Notes under the pieces: model-generated
The model's database searches: none
The model's input: the letters and a program-made list of their open reading frames with translations, nothing else
Told to the model about the DNA's origin: nothing
Origin: Bacillus sp. AFS001701
Lineage (GTDB): Bacteria > Bacillota > Bacilli > Bacillales > Bacillaceae_G
Assembly: GCF_002559405.1 (NCBI RefSeq)
Contig: NZ_NTZO01000016.1
Span: 1-46,007 of the forward strand
Length of the DNA stretch: 46,007 nt
Direction of reading: 5' to 3'
Shown: in pieces, positions 8,962 through 17,667 of the stretch
Position numbering within the stretch: the first letter of the stretch is position 1
Layout: each line of letters opens with the position of its first letter
Made by a program: the position numbers and the translations under genes

Positions 8962-10458
8962 ATGACATGGAAAGCATTATCTGAATTTCAATGGGGAACA
9001 ATGGGTCCTGAGATTATTCTAGTAGCTGCTGCGCTTCTTCTATTAACTCTTGAACTCTTACTACCTAAAAATGCGAGTCGTAAAATAGTCGGTTGGATTG
9101 GTTTACTAAGCGTTGTTGGATCACTAGTATGGTTATTCACACTTTATTCACATAAACCAATAAGTCTATTAGCGGGATCGTTTAAACTTGATTCATTTGG
9201 GCTTCTTTTTAAAACTATTTTATTAATCGGGGCAATCTTAGTCTTATTACTTGCTCTTGGAGATAAATCAATTGCAGAGCGCTCAGAATACTACACATTG
9301 TTTATTACAGCGTTAATTGGAGCAATGTATATGGCTTCAAGTAGTGATTTAATCACACTATTTGTTGGATTAGAGCTACTTTCGATTTCATCTTATATTC
9401 TAGTTGGCATTCAAAAGAGAAGAGAAGGCTCTTCCGAGGCCGCACTTAAGTATGTAATTAACGGTGGTATTTCAACTGCAATAACATTATTCGGACTAAG
9501 CTATACTTATGGCTTAACAGGTACAACAAACATTACCGAAATGAATTTGGCACTTCAACAAGGAATTCCAAGCAGTAATGGATTTCTAATGATCCTAGCA
9601 TTTGTGCTAGTATTTGTCGGGTTATCATTTAAACTTGCGTCTGTTCCGTTCCATATGTGGGCGCCAGATGTATATGAAGGTGCTCCAACACCTGTAACAG
9701 CATTCTTAGCAACAGTTTCAAAAACAGGTGGGTTTATTATCGTACTTCGCATCTTCTTAGCAATTTTCACGGGTGCATTATTGATGAAGGAACAAAAATC
9801 TGTATTTGAAGTAATGCAACCAGTTATTGCCACATTGGCCGCATTATCGATGATTATTGGTAATACAATTGCTTTAAAACAAAACAGTCTAAAGCGTATA
9901 CTTGCATATTCGGGTATCGCACACGGAGGATATGTTTTAGTTGCATTTGTAAGTATTTCACCATTCATGTTTGAGGGAATCTGGTTCTATTTATTAGCTT
10001 ATACATTCATGACAATCGGTATTTTAACAATTGTCTACAATGTACAGCAACAAAGGGGATCTGACTCATTATCATCATTTGCAGGGCTAATTAAAACAAA
10101 TCCATTTTTAGCGATTACAATGACAATATTTGTGTTATCGCTAGCAGGTATTCCATTAACTGCAGGGTTTATAGGAAAGTTAAATATTTTCTTAGGGGCT
10201 TTCGTGCAAGTTAAAGGATATTATGTATTAGGTGGAATTCTACTGTTAACTACAGTAGTATCTTATTTTTACTATTTCGGCATCCTTCAAAATATTTTCT
10301 TTAGAAGTGGTGAGGAGCGTAAAGTTGTACTTCCTAAGACACATCTATTCGTTGTATTGGTTTGTGCTATTTTAACAATTGTATTGGGTATTAAACCATC
10401 TTTAGCATTAGATGTATTTCATAAGCTAGACATTGTGAAAGACTTCTTTATGGCGTAA
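8962..10458 (+). CDS. nuoN: NADH-quinone oxidoreductase subunit N (antiporter-like)
   Basis: NuoN is the third antiporter-like subunit of the membrane arm and ends the operon. The 498-residue product has about fourteen hydrophobic segments. It contains the GLELLSISSYILVG block, FKLASVPFHMWAPDVYEGAP and RILAYSGIAHGGY, all typical of NuoN. Its ATG lies three bases after nuoM, with the AGAGGTG at the nuoM end as ribosome binding site. An intrinsic terminator follows directly. Confidence 0.96.
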   Translation: MTWKALSEFQWGTMGPEIILVAAALLLLTLELLLPKNASRKIVGWIGLLSVVGSLVWLFTLYSHKPISLLAGSFKLDSFGLLFKTILLIGAILVLLLALGDKSIAERSEYYTLFITALIGAMYMASSSDLITLFVGLELLSISSYILVGIQKRREGSSEAALKYVINGGISTAITLFGLSYTYGLTGTTNITEMNLALQQGIPSSNGFLMILAFVLVFVGLSFKLASVPFHMWAPDVYEGAPTPVTAFLATVSKTGGFIIVLRIFLAIFTGALLMKEQKSVFEVMQPVIATLAALSMIIGNTIALKQNSLKRILAYSGIAHGGYVLVAFVSISPFMFEGIWFYLLAYTFMTIGILTIVYNVQQQRGSDSLSSFAGLIKTNPFLAITMTIFVLSLAGIPLTAGFIGKLNIFLGAFVQVKGYYVLGGILLLTTVVSYFYYFGILQNIFFRSGEERKVVLPKTHLFVVLVCAILTIVLGIKPSLALDVFHKLDIVKDFFMA

Positions 10459-10470
10459 AATATATTTAAA

Positions 10471-10503
10471 TTAAAAGTGTAGGTTGATTCCTACACTTTT
10501 TAA
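10471..10503 (+). terminator. Intrinsic terminator of the nuo operon
   Basis: An 11-bp perfect stem (AAAAGTGTAGG with CCTACACTTTT) closes a six-base loop and runs into Ts, 13 bases after the nuoN stop. The A-rich 5' arm makes it potentially bidirectional. Confidence 0.9.
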
Positions 10504-10618
10504 TTTGTAGAGAAAGTATAAAATTAGGTCTTCAGACTGGCAGAAGTTGCTGGCACTAAGAACACAAGGCAAACGAAAGTTTTTTCTATAAAAATCAAGC
10601 GAAAAGAGGACGTGAAAA

Positions 10619-10855
10619 ATGGAAGCTTTAGTTGGGACAGAAGCGTTATTAGCAATAATTGTCCATTTATTTTTCATTATTTTAACTTGGTGGGCTTTAA
10701 CAGCAATTAAGTGGGAGAGTGTTATGAAAAAAGGCCATGTCGCCCAAATTCGACTTTTTATGGTGCTATTAACGATCACAATTTCTTCTGCTGTAAGTAG
10801 TTTTTTCTTAGACTATCTTCAATATACAAGAAACATTACATATTTATTGAAATAA
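10619..10855 (+). CDS. ywzB: DUF1146 family small membrane protein (YwzB-like)
   Basis: A 78-residue protein with two hydrophobic segments (about 9-29 and 43-64) and a short basic loop between them. Sequence and position match the YwzB/DUF1146 family, found in Bacillus directly before ywmB-murAA-spoIID, as here. Its function is unknown. The ATG is preceded by AAGAGGACG. No terminator with a T-run separates it from ywmB, but a strong hairpin lies between the two genes. Confidence 0.85.
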   Translation: MEALVGTEALLAIIVHLFFIILTWWALTAIKWESVMKKGHVAQIRLFMVLLTITISSAVSSFFLDYLQYTRNITYLLK

Positions 10856-10890
10856 TTTGTCAAAAAGTATGTTACGATGCATCGTATAAA

Positions 10891-10928
10891 CCCCTCTCTA
10901 CCTGTGAAAAATGGAAGTAAGAGAGGGG
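10891..10928 (+). promoter_or_regulatory. Hairpin covering the ywmB ribosome binding site
   Basis: CCCCTCTC at 10891-10898 pairs perfectly with GAGAGGGG at 10921-10928, and the stem extends by one T-A pair. The 3' arm is the only Shine-Dalgarno-like sequence before the ywmB ATG (10936). The stem would therefore hide the ribosome binding site. No T-run follows, so it is not a normal intrinsic terminator. The regulatory role is inference. Confidence 0.6.
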
Positions 10929-10935
10929 ATTATTT

Positions 10936-11655
10936 ATGAAAAAGACTATGTACTTATTTTTAATTACTATTACTTTTGCTTCTGCACTATTTTTTAATTG
11001 GGGTAAAATCGGTATGGCTGACACAGGTGTAGGCCAATTGAATCGTTTTGCAGACGTATTAAATAAAAAAGACATTTCGGTTACAAGTTGGAATTTATAC
11101 GCAAGAGAAGCTAAAATGAATACTTCGGTGTCTAAAATAATCAGTAAATATAAAGAGGATTTTAAAAATTTTAAGTGGACGAAAGCTGACAATGGTAATA
11201 AAATAATTGGTACGTTTAACCATAATTTGGTCACAGAAAGAATCGTTGTTACATCTACTGGGAATAACAGCAGCTATGTAATTTATGAACTTAGTGGGAC
11301 TAAATGGGACCAGCGTGCTGAAAAAGAAACGAATAAACTTATAAAGAACTCATTGGAAAATATTTTTAGTAAAGAACCTACTTTTTTTACTTGTATAAAG
11401 GGGACAATGGGTGGTAAACTTGAAGGTGTTTTGCAGGGTATAAAAAATGATTTTTTGGGGACTTTTAAAGCAACAAAAATTGAAGAAATAAAAGAAGGGG
11501 CATTCGTCTCTGTTTCAGCATATACTGAACAGTGGAATGACGCTCTGGTTGCAAATGGCAAAAAAATTAATTTACAAATTGCAATACGCGAAAACAATGT
11601 TGATAAATCAACGACAATTATTATTGGCACACCGATTATAACAGTAGAATATTGA
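10936..11655 (+). CDS. ywmB: YwmB family secreted protein (TATA-box-binding-like fold)
   Basis: A 239-residue protein with an N-terminal signal-like hydrophobic segment (about residues 5-22). It is followed by a soluble domain that matches the YwmB/DUF1779 family in sequence layout and in genomic place, just before murAA. Members have a fold resembling TATA-box-binding protein, but no function is established. Export suggests an extracytoplasmic role. The start has GAGAGGGG seven bases upstream, inside a hairpin. Divergence from B. subtilis appears substantial, so the family call rests partly on context. Confidence 0.82.
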   Translation: MKKTMYLFLITITFASALFFNWGKIGMADTGVGQLNRFADVLNKKDISVTSWNLYAREAKMNTSVSKIISKYKEDFKNFKWTKADNGNKIIGTFNHNLVTERIVVTSTGNNSSYVIYELSGTKWDQRAEKETNKLIKNSLENIFSKEPTFFTCIKGTMGGKLEGVLQGIKNDFLGTFKATKIEEIKEGAFVSVSAYTEQWNDALVANGKKINLQIAIRENNVDKSTTIIIGTPIITVEY

Positions 11656-11687
11656 TAGATCTATTTTAGGACACGGAGGGGAAAAGT

Positions 11688-12992
11688 TTGGATAAAATCA
11701 TTGTCCGTGGCGGGAAACAGCTTCAAGGCACAGTTCGTGTAGAAGGTGCAAAAAATGCTGTCTTACCAGTTCTTGCTGCAGCGCTACTAGCTAGTGAAGG
11801 AAAAAATATAATTCATGACGTACCAACTCTATCTGATGTTTACACGATTAACGAAGTTCTTCGTAATTTAAATACAGAGGTTGGGTTCAAAAATAATACA
11901 GTAACAGTCGATGCTTCAAAGGATTTACATGTTGAAGCACCATTTGAATATGTTCGTAAAATGCGAGCATCTATTCTTGTAATGGGACCTCTTTTAGCAA
12001 GAAATGGTCATGCACGTGTAGCGTTACCAGGTGGATGTGCGATTGGATCTAGACCAATTGAACAGCACTTAAAAGGATTTGAAGCAATGGGGGCTCAAAT
12101 TACGGTTGGTAATGGTTTTGTAGAAGCAAAATCAAACGGTCGTTTAAAAGGGGCAAAAATCTATTTAGATTTCCCAAGCGTAGGTGCAACAGAAAATATT
12201 ATGTCTGCAGCATCACTTGCTGAAGGAACAACAATTCTTGAAAATGCTGCAAAAGAACCTGAAATTGTTGACTTAGCAAACTTCATTAATGCAATGGGCG
12301 GTAAAGTTCGTGGTGCTGGAACAGGCACTATTCGAATTGAAGGTGTACCAACATTATTTGGTACAACTCATCACATTATTCCAGACCGTATTGAAGCTGG
12401 AACATTTATGGTAGCAGCAGCAATTACGAATGGAAACGTATTAATTGAAAATGCAGTTCCGGAGCATTTAAGCTCAGTAGTAGCGAAAATGCGTGAAATG
12501 GGAGTAACAATTATCGAAGAGGAAGAAGGACTTCGTGTAATTGGTACAGACAATTTAAAACCTGTAGACATCAAAACAATGCCTCATCCAGGCTTCCCAA
12601 CAGATATGCAATCACAAATGATGGCACTTCTATTAAAAGCTAATGGAACAGGCATGATTACTGAAACAGTATTCGAAAATCGTTTTATGCACGTGGAAGA
12701 ATTCCGTCGCATGAATGCAAATATTAAAATTGAAGGTCGATCAACTATTATTCATGGACCAAATGATCTTCAAGGAGCAGAAGTAGCTGCTACGGATTTA
12801 CGTGCTGCTGCATCACTTATCCTTGCTGGTCTTGTTGTTGATGGATATACTCGTGTTACTGAATTAAAACATTTAGATCGTGGTTATGTAAATTTCCATG
12901 AAAAGCTTGCTGCACTTGGAGCGGACATTGAACGTGTAAACGAACCAAGCACAGCTGTAGAGGAAGAAACACTTAAAGATTTACAAGCGTAA
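11688..12992 (+). CDS. murAA: UDP-N-acetylglucosamine 1-carboxyvinyltransferase
   Basis: MurA transfers enolpyruvate from PEP to UDP-GlcNAc, the first committed step of peptidoglycan synthesis, and is the target of fosfomycin. The 434-residue product has the conserved Lys22 (EGAKNA) and the catalytic Cys117 in [14 protein letters not shown], so it should be fosfomycin sensitive at this site. The start is TTG, with ACGGAGGGG upstream, as in many Bacillus murAA genes. The order ywmB-murAA-spoIID fits the MurAA paralogue rather than MurAB. A terminator follows. Confidence 0.96.
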   Translation: MDKIIVRGGKQLQGTVRVEGAKNAVLPVLAAALLASEGKNIIHDVPTLSDVYTINEVLRNLNTEVGFKNNTVTVDASKDLHVEAPFEYVRKMRASILVMGPLLARNGHARVALPGGCAIGSRPIEQHLKGFEAMGAQITVGNGFVEAKSNGRLKGAKIYLDFPSVGATENIMSAASLAEGTTILENAAKEPEIVDLANFINAMGGKVRGAGTGTIRIEGVPTLFGTTHHIIPDRIEAGTFMVAAAITNGNVLIENAVPEHLSSVVAKMREMGVTIIEEEEGLRVIGTDNLKPVDIKTMPHPGFPTDMQSQMMALLLKANGTGMITETVFENRFMHVEEFRRMNANIKIEGRSTIIHGPNDLQGAEVAATDLRAAASLILAGLVVDGYTRVTELKHLDRGYVNFHEKLAALGADIERVNEPSTAVEEETLKDLQA

Positions 12993-13007
12993 ACTAAAAA
13001 CTAATTC

Positions 13008-13055
13008 AAATGCCTGGCACTTTGTGTTACCCCACAATAGAGTCGGGCATTTTTG
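13008..13055 (+). terminator. Intrinsic terminator after murAA
   Basis: An outer stem AAATGCC/GGCATTT (13008-13014 with 13046-13052) encloses an inner stem TTGTG/CACAA (13022-13026 with 13033-13037). A run of five Ts follows. Confidence 0.75.
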
Positions 13056-13271
13056 CATTTTCATGCAACTTTCTACTATCAGTTATAGACAGAAACCTTA
13101 TAAAATATTCTAAAAATAATAAAAAAATAATAAAATTTGTTAAAAGAATCTAATTTGAAATCAATCTATTATTTGTTCTAAATGCTTGTCCATATACATA
13201 AATTATCTTTAGAAAGGCAATTAGTTGAAAATTGTCATTTAAAGTTGTTTTGAAATGGATAGGAGGAAAAT

Positions 13272-14285
13272 ATGAAGTCATTTAAAACATTAATCACTGC
13301 AGGATTAACTACTTGCTCAGTCGTTATTATTATCCCTACATTGCTTGTTCTACCATTTCGTAGCCATACAGATGGTAGATTGGTTGATCAGCTACAGAAA
13401 AAAGCAAACCAAGTCGCAGCAGCGAACAAAAATGACAATCTAAGTATTGAAGTTTTTAGAACAAAAACACAAAAAGTTGAAAAACTACCAATTGAGGAAT
13501 ACGTATTAGGAGTAGTAGCATCAGAAATGCCAGCAAAATTTGAACCAGAAGCATTAAAAGCACAAAGTTTAAGTGCAAGAACATTTATCATCAAACGATT
13601 GAAAGAAAGAAAAGCACTTGATGAAGGTGGAATTGTTGATGATTCAGTTAATTTTCAAGTCTTTCAGGATCGCGACGACCTGAAGAAAAGATATGGTACT
13701 GAATACGATAAAAATATAGCTAAAATTGAAAAAGCAGTAAAAGCCACTGAAGGACAAATCTTAACTTACAATGGACAACCTATAACTGCTTCATTCTTCT
13801 CTACAAGCAATGGATACACAGAAAACTCCGAAGAATATTGGAAAAATAGTGTACCATATTTGAAAAGCGTACCGAGTCCTTGGGATTCCGTTGCTCCAAA
13901 CTATATATCAAAAAAATCATTTACAATAAGTGATTTCGAAAAGAAACTTAATGTAAAAATTAATAAGTCAGACATAGGGAAAGTCACGTTGAGAACACAA
14001 GGTAAACGTGTAGAACAAGTGGCGTTTGGTAAAAAAACTCTCACAGGTAAAGAAATTAGAGAAAAACTAAACCTACGTTCAACAGATTTTTCATGGGAGC
14101 GTTCAGGAAATGAAATCATCATTACAACAAAAGGTTTTGGCCATGGAGTAGGTATGAGTCAATACGGAGCAAATGAGCTTGCTAAGCAAGGAAAAACATA
14201 CGATGAGATTGTTAAGTATTATTATAAGGGTATCAACATAAAGAAGCTTGGTAAGAAAGATTATGATGTATTAGAGAAGCTTTAA
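13272..14285 (+). CDS. spoIID: Stage II sporulation protein D (peptidoglycan lytic transglycosylase)
   Basis: SpoIID degrades septal peptidoglycan together with SpoIIP and SpoIIM during engulfment. The 337-residue product has an N-terminal membrane anchor (about 7-27) and then the SpoIID domain. Visible motifs are the EEYVLGVVASEMPAKFEPEA block with its catalytic glutamate (about residue 88), QSLSARTF, STSNGYTENSEEYW and the C-terminal GFGHGVGMSQYGAN. ATG 13272 follows ATAGGAGGAAA. In B. subtilis the gene is sigma-E dependent. The AT-rich 216 bases between the murAA terminator and the start contain CATATACATAAATT (13191-13204), which could hold a sigma-E -10, but I see no matching -35. Confidence 0.95.
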   Translation: MKSFKTLITAGLTTCSVVIIIPTLLVLPFRSHTDGRLVDQLQKKANQVAAANKNDNLSIEVFRTKTQKVEKLPIEEYVLGVVASEMPAKFEPEALKAQSLSARTFIIKRLKERKALDEGGIVDDSVNFQVFQDRDDLKKRYGTEYDKNIAKIEKAVKATEGQILTYNGQPITASFFSTSNGYTENSEEYWKNSVPYLKSVPSPWDSVAPNYISKKSFTISDFEKKLNVKINKSDIGKVTLRTQGKRVEQVAFGKKTLTGKEIREKLNLRSTDFSWERSGNEIIITTKGFGHGVGMSQYGANELAKQGKTYDEIVKYYYKGINIKKLGKKDYDVLEKL

Positions 14286-14310
14286 GAAAGTTTCATTAGG
14301 AAAGACGAAA

Positions 14311-14336
14311 GACAAACCTCAAAAGGTCTGTTTTTT
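14311..14336 (+). terminator. Intrinsic terminator after spoIID
   Basis: A short imperfect stem (ACA-A-ACCT with AGGT-C-TGT, loop CAAA) is followed by six Ts, 26 bases after the spoIID stop. Confidence 0.65.
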
Positions 14337-14382
14337 CGTGTAATCGCTAAGACGTTTTTCATGAAAAGAAGAAAATAAATTT

Positions 14383-14432
14383 AAAAAACACTCTAAATCG
14401 AACTAAGATTCGTCCATTTAGAGTGTTTTTTG
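14383..14432. terminator. Bidirectional terminator between spoIID and the oppA-like gene
   Basis: A 16-bp arm (14383-14398) pairs perfectly with 14417-14432, and an inner CGAA/TTCG helps close the loop. It has A-runs on the 5' side and T-runs on the 3' side, so it works in both directions. It lies between convergent genes and most likely ends the minus-strand oppA-like transcript. Confidence 0.85.
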
Positions 14433-14554
14433 ATTTAGTATTTACTTTTGGAAATTAAGAAGTTTAATTGCAGAAATACCAGTGTTATTTGTAGCATGCA
14501 GAATCAATTTCAGTCTCTTACGATAACACTACAATTCACTTCTTTTCTTAGCCC

Positions 14555-16174
14555 TTACTGCTTTTGAGCATATTTATAATAAAAATATCCAACAAATGGA
14601 CGTACCTTTATGTTTTTTACGTTTGATTTTTGCAAGTATACATAGCCAGCTTGGTAAACTGGAGCAATCGCAGCATCATCTAGTAAAAGGTCTTCAGCAT
14701 TATGAAGGAGCTGAGTACGTTCTGTTTCGTTTTGTAAGCTGATTGTATTTGCTTTTTGAACAAATTCGTCATATTGAGCGTTTTTATAATTTAATACATT
14801 TAAAGCCGATTTAGATGTAAATAGCTCTAAATAAGTTGTTGGATCTGGATAGTCTGCACCCCATGTATCTAGAGACAGATCATAGTTTCCTTGCTGACGC
14901 AATTCGAATTTTTGTTGTGCAGGTTGTACGACAATATTAACTGTTAGACCTTTTAAATTTGTTTCTAATTGTGATTTTAAATATTCACCGATTTTACGCG
15001 ATGTATTGTTATCACTTACTAGTAATGAAATTGTAGCTTTTGACTTACCACTTTCAGATAATGCTTCTTTAAAAAGTGATTTAGCCCCCTCTAAACTTAC
15101 TGCAGAAGGGTGAGATGTTGAGCTAACAAAGTCCACACCTTTCGAGTTTTTTACTAAACCTTTAGGAATAATTCGATCAGTAGGAATAGATCCATCGTTT
15201 AATAGCGTTGTACTAATGTCCTCTTTATTAAAGCCATTTGCGATTGCCTTACGCACTTTTACATTTGCTAAAAATGGTTTTTTTTGATTAAAGCTGATGT
15301 AAGAGATTATCGGCATGGCTAGTCTATTTAATTCTTTATTCCCTTTATAACGATCGATAACATTAGAATCAATAATAGCTTGGTCAAGTTCACCCGTTTC
15401 ATAGAGATTAACTGCAGTTGTTGTTTCTTTCATGATTTTAACGTCAATTTTATTTACATGGACATTCTTTTTATCATAGTATTGTGGATTTTTTGTCATT
15501 GTGAATCCAGCTTCATGATCCCATTTACTTACAACGTAAGGACCATTATATAAAGTTGTATTTGCTTCTAAACCATATTTGCTACCTTGCTCCTTAACGA
15601 ATTTTTCATTTAACGGGAAGAACATCGGTAAACTAGTCAGTTGAATGAAATATGGAATAGGGCGTGCAAGTTTAATTTGTAATGTTTTATCGTCTAGTGC
15701 AGTTACCCCGAGTTTATCCACAGATAACTTTCCTTGGTTAATTTCTTTTGCATTTTCAATATCATATAAATCGTATGCAAACTGAGCTTTAGTATTTGGA
15801 TCAACTGCTCGTTTCATTGCAAAAACAAAATCTTTTGCTGTTACTGGATCTCCATTTGAATAGTTAGCATCTCTTAAAGTAAATGTATAAACTTTACCAT
15901 CCGTACTAACTTTATGTGACAAAGCAGCAGCGGGAACGTATTCTCCTTTTTCATTTGGCATGTAAAGACCTTCCATTACACTATTAAGTGCGTTTAATGA
16001 TGGTCCATCTAAAGCTAGTGAGCTATCAAGACTTACAATATCTGAAGTATCCATTAAATGTAGCGTTTGATCATTTGACTTTGAAGCTACCTGATTTGAT
16101 TGTTGTCCACAACCTGCTAGTGCCAATGTGAATAATAAAGTAATTAATATGAAGGTTTTCTTAGTAAATATCAT
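14555..16174 (-). CDS. Oligopeptide ABC transporter substrate-binding lipoprotein
   Basis: A 539-residue SBP_bac_5 family (OppA/DppE-like) binding protein. The signal peptide ends in the lipobox LALAGC, so the mature protein is lipid-anchored at Cys21 or close to it. The family region around LRDANYSNGDPVTAKDFVFAMKR (about 100-122) is clear, as is YNGPYVVSKW. The ATG is preceded by AAGGAGAG at nine bases. No permease or ATPase genes adjoin it, so it must work with a transporter encoded elsewhere. The 5' leader is a T-box, most likely of the tryptophan class, so expression should rise when the cognate tRNA is uncharged. The gene sits between spoIID and spoIIQ as an apparent insertion on the opposite strand. 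Confidence 0.92.
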   Translation of the reverse strand: MIFTKKTFILITLLFTLALAGCGQQSNQVASKSNDQTLHLMDTSDIVSLDSSLALDGPSLNALNSVMEGLYMPNEKGEYVPAAALSHKVSTDGKVYTFTLRDANYSNGDPVTAKDFVFAMKRAVDPNTKAQFAYDLYDIENAKEINQGKLSVDKLGVTALDDKTLQIKLARPIPYFIQLTSLPMFFPLNEKFVKEQGSKYGLEANTTLYNGPYVVSKWDHEAGFTMTKNPQYYDKKNVHVNKIDVKIMKETTTAVNLYETGELDQAIIDSNVIDRYKGNKELNRLAMPIISYISFNQKKPFLANVKVRKAIANGFNKEDISTTLLNDGSIPTDRIIPKGLVKNSKGVDFVSSTSHPSAVSLEGAKSLFKEALSESGKSKATISLLVSDNNTSRKIGEYLKSQLETNLKGLTVNIVVQPAQQKFELRQQGNYDLSLDTWGADYPDPTTYLELFTSKSALNVLNYKNAQYDEFVQKANTISLQNETERTQLLHNAEDLLLDDAAIAPVYQAGYVYLQKSNVKNIKVRPFVGYFYYKYAQKQ

Positions 16175-16202
16175 TTTATTTTTTCTCTCCTTATTTTTGG
16201 GT

Positions 16203-16520
16203 ACAAAAAAAGAGTCCCCGCCTTATAGAAAGGACGAGGACTCCCGTGGTGCCACCTTAATTAGTCTAAAAACGTTTAGACTCACTTTGCAGTATCAAAA
16301 CAAATGAATTGAACTACCTTGTGACAAAAAGCAGTATCGAAACATGAGTTTGAATACCTGTCTCTTTTATCGGTGAGACGTCCGCCAAAGCCTACTGCAT
16401 AAATAAATGGTTCGGTTTGGGTGCTCAGAAGCCCATTCAAAAATATGTCCGTACTGACTTGCACCAACCGTCAGCTCTCTGAAACTTTCATATAATCTAC
16501 TCTTCTTCATCATCGCAAAA
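16203..16520 (-). ncRNA. T-box leader (probable Trp specifier) before the oppA-like gene
   Basis: Read on the minus strand, the leader has the Stem I elements AGAGAGCTGACGGTTGGTGC and GAATGGGCTTCTGAGC. It then has the T-box sequence AAGGTGGCACCACGGG and a terminator stem of GAGTCC/GGACTC type ending in seven Ts (plus-strand 16204-16242). Aligned from the conserved TGAGC, as in the well-known glyQS leader, the specifier triplet is TGG (Trp). A one-base shift would read GGG (Gly) and cannot be fully excluded. Uncharged tRNA binding would favour the antiterminator and permit transcription. Confidence 0.92.
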
Positions 16521-16655
16521 AATATATAATGACTGAAATAATTTTTTAAGTTTAAGTTTTTAATACATCGTACAAGCTTGTAAGGTGATTATATTTTGTA
16601 AAAAAGAAAAATGCAAGAAAAAAATTTTATTAACTTCATAATGAGGTTTATTAAC

Positions 16656-16772
16656 TTATCCACAAATATTGTGTATAAACTTTGTGGAATTGTGGATAAA
16701 TCGCTTTCATTTGTTAATATTTTTCTAGTTTTTTGTGGATTAATGTGAATTAGTTTGAAATTGTGTGGAAAA
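16656..16772. promoter_or_regulatory. DnaA-box cluster upstream of spoIIQ
   Basis: Three exact matches to TTATNCACA occur: TTATCCACA at 16656-16664 (plus), TGTGTATAA at 16670-16678 (minus strand box) and TGTGGATAA at 16691-16699 (minus). Three more with one mismatch follow on the minus strand: TGTGGATTA at 16734-16742, TGTGAATTA at 16744-16752 and TGTGGAAAA at 16764-16772. This is far denser than chance, even in AT-rich DNA. No origin genes (dnaA, dnaN) are nearby, so it resembles the chromosomal DnaA-binding clusters known in B. subtilis rather than oriC. Confidence 0.75.
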
Positions 16773-16781
16773 ATAAGAATT

Positions 16782-16789
16782 TTGTCGAA
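16782..16789 (+). promoter_or_regulatory. Spo0A box (perfect TTGTCGAA)
   Basis: TTGTCGAA matches the Spo0A-binding consensus at all positions. It lies ten bases after the last DnaA-like box and 20 bases before the putative sigma-F -35 of spoIIQ. Function is inferred from sequence only. Confidence 0.55.
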
Positions 16790-16808
16790 CTAAAAATTTC
16801 TAAATTGC

Positions 16809-16838
16809 GTATATAATTCCAGAAATCTGTTGACAATG
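16809..16838 (+). promoter_or_regulatory. Putative sigma-F promoter of spoIIQ
   Basis: GTATA (16809-16813) fits the sigma-F -35 (GYWTA). After exactly 15 bases, GTTGACAATG (16829-16838) fits most of the -10 (GGNRANANTW). The predicted start point leaves only a short leader before the spoIIQ ATG at 16857. B. subtilis spoIIQ is known to be sigma-F dependent. Confidence 0.6.
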
Positions 16839-16856
16839 ATTGCAGAGGTGATAAGG

Positions 16857-17651
16857 ATGAGAGAGGAACAAAACAAAAAAACTTCTCAAAGGGTTATTAA
16901 AATGTTAAGAAAGCGTTGGGTAGTACCAGCAATTTATTTAGTGAGTGCGGCAGTAATTTTGACAGGTGCGTTATGGTATCAATATAGTAATGCTCCAACT
17001 CCAACAAAAACTGAAACTACAGTTGATACGAGAGAGCCAGAAGCAATTCCAGCTTCACAGCCAGAAGAAAAATTAACTTATCCAGTTTCAAAGGATGCAA
17101 CAGTGCAAGTTAAAAGTCATTATTATGATGACTCTGCTTCAAAAGATGAGCAACAAGCATCATTAATCCAAATGGATAATAATACTTTCACGATCAACAC
17201 TGGTATGGATTTAGTTGATAAAAGTGGAAAAGAATTTGATGTGACAGCAGCTCTTAGTGGTACTGTTACAAAAGCTCAAAAAGATGCTGAGCTAGGTTAT
17301 GTAGTTGTAGTTGAAAGTGGTAACGGATTAGTTTCATATTACCAAAGCTTAAAATCTGTAAGTGTTGAGCCAGGAACAAAAGTTTCACAAGGACAAGTTC
17401 TTGGAACAGCTGGAACAGCTTTAATTGGCAAAGAAAATGGCATTCATGTTCATTATGAATTACGTAAAGATGGTGTAGCAATTAATCCAGAGAAATACCA
17501 AGGACAAGATGTTTCATCAATTATTAGTTCTGAAAATACAAAAAGCGAAACAAAAGAATCAAATACAATGAATACTTCTGGTAATGTATCAGATGACAAT
17601 AAAGAAGGTTCTTCTAATACTGATTCAGATGGAAATAAAATTCAACAATAA
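16857..17651 (+). CDS. spoIIQ: Stage II sporulation protein SpoIIQ (degenerate M23/LytM domain)
   Basis: SpoIIQ is made in the forespore and binds SpoIIIAH across the intermembrane space, forming the feeding-tube channel. The 264-residue product has a basic N-terminus, one membrane segment (about residues 24-42), a Thr/Pro/Glu-rich linker and a LytM domain (about 105-217) with the HVHYEL motif. The first LytM zinc histidine is not evident; the matching region reads NTGMDLVDK, so the domain should lack peptidase activity, as in B. subtilis SpoIIQ. The C-terminal 45 residues are Ser/Asn/Asp-rich and disordered. ATG 16857 is chosen for AGAGGTGATAAGG just upstream; a TTG at 16830 lies inside the promoter. 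Confidence 0.93.
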   Translation: MREEQNKKTSQRVIKMLRKRWVVPAIYLVSAAVILTGALWYQYSNAPTPTKTETTVDTREPEAIPASQPEEKLTYPVSKDATVQVKSHYYDDSASKDEQQASLIQMDNNTFTINTGMDLVDKSGKEFDVTAALSGTVTKAQKDAELGYVVVVESGNGLVSYYQSLKSVSVEPGTKVSQGQVLGTAGTALIGKENGIHVHYELRKDGVAINPEKYQGQDVSSIISSENTKSETKESNTMNTSGNVSDDNKEGSSNTDSDGNKIQQ

Positions 17652-17667
17652 TAATTAAGCAATTCAC

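Noticed and set aside
16656-16772. Chromosomal or plasmid replication origin
   Set aside because: There is no dnaA, dnaN, rep gene or clear unwinding element next to it, so only a DnaA-binding cluster is claimed.
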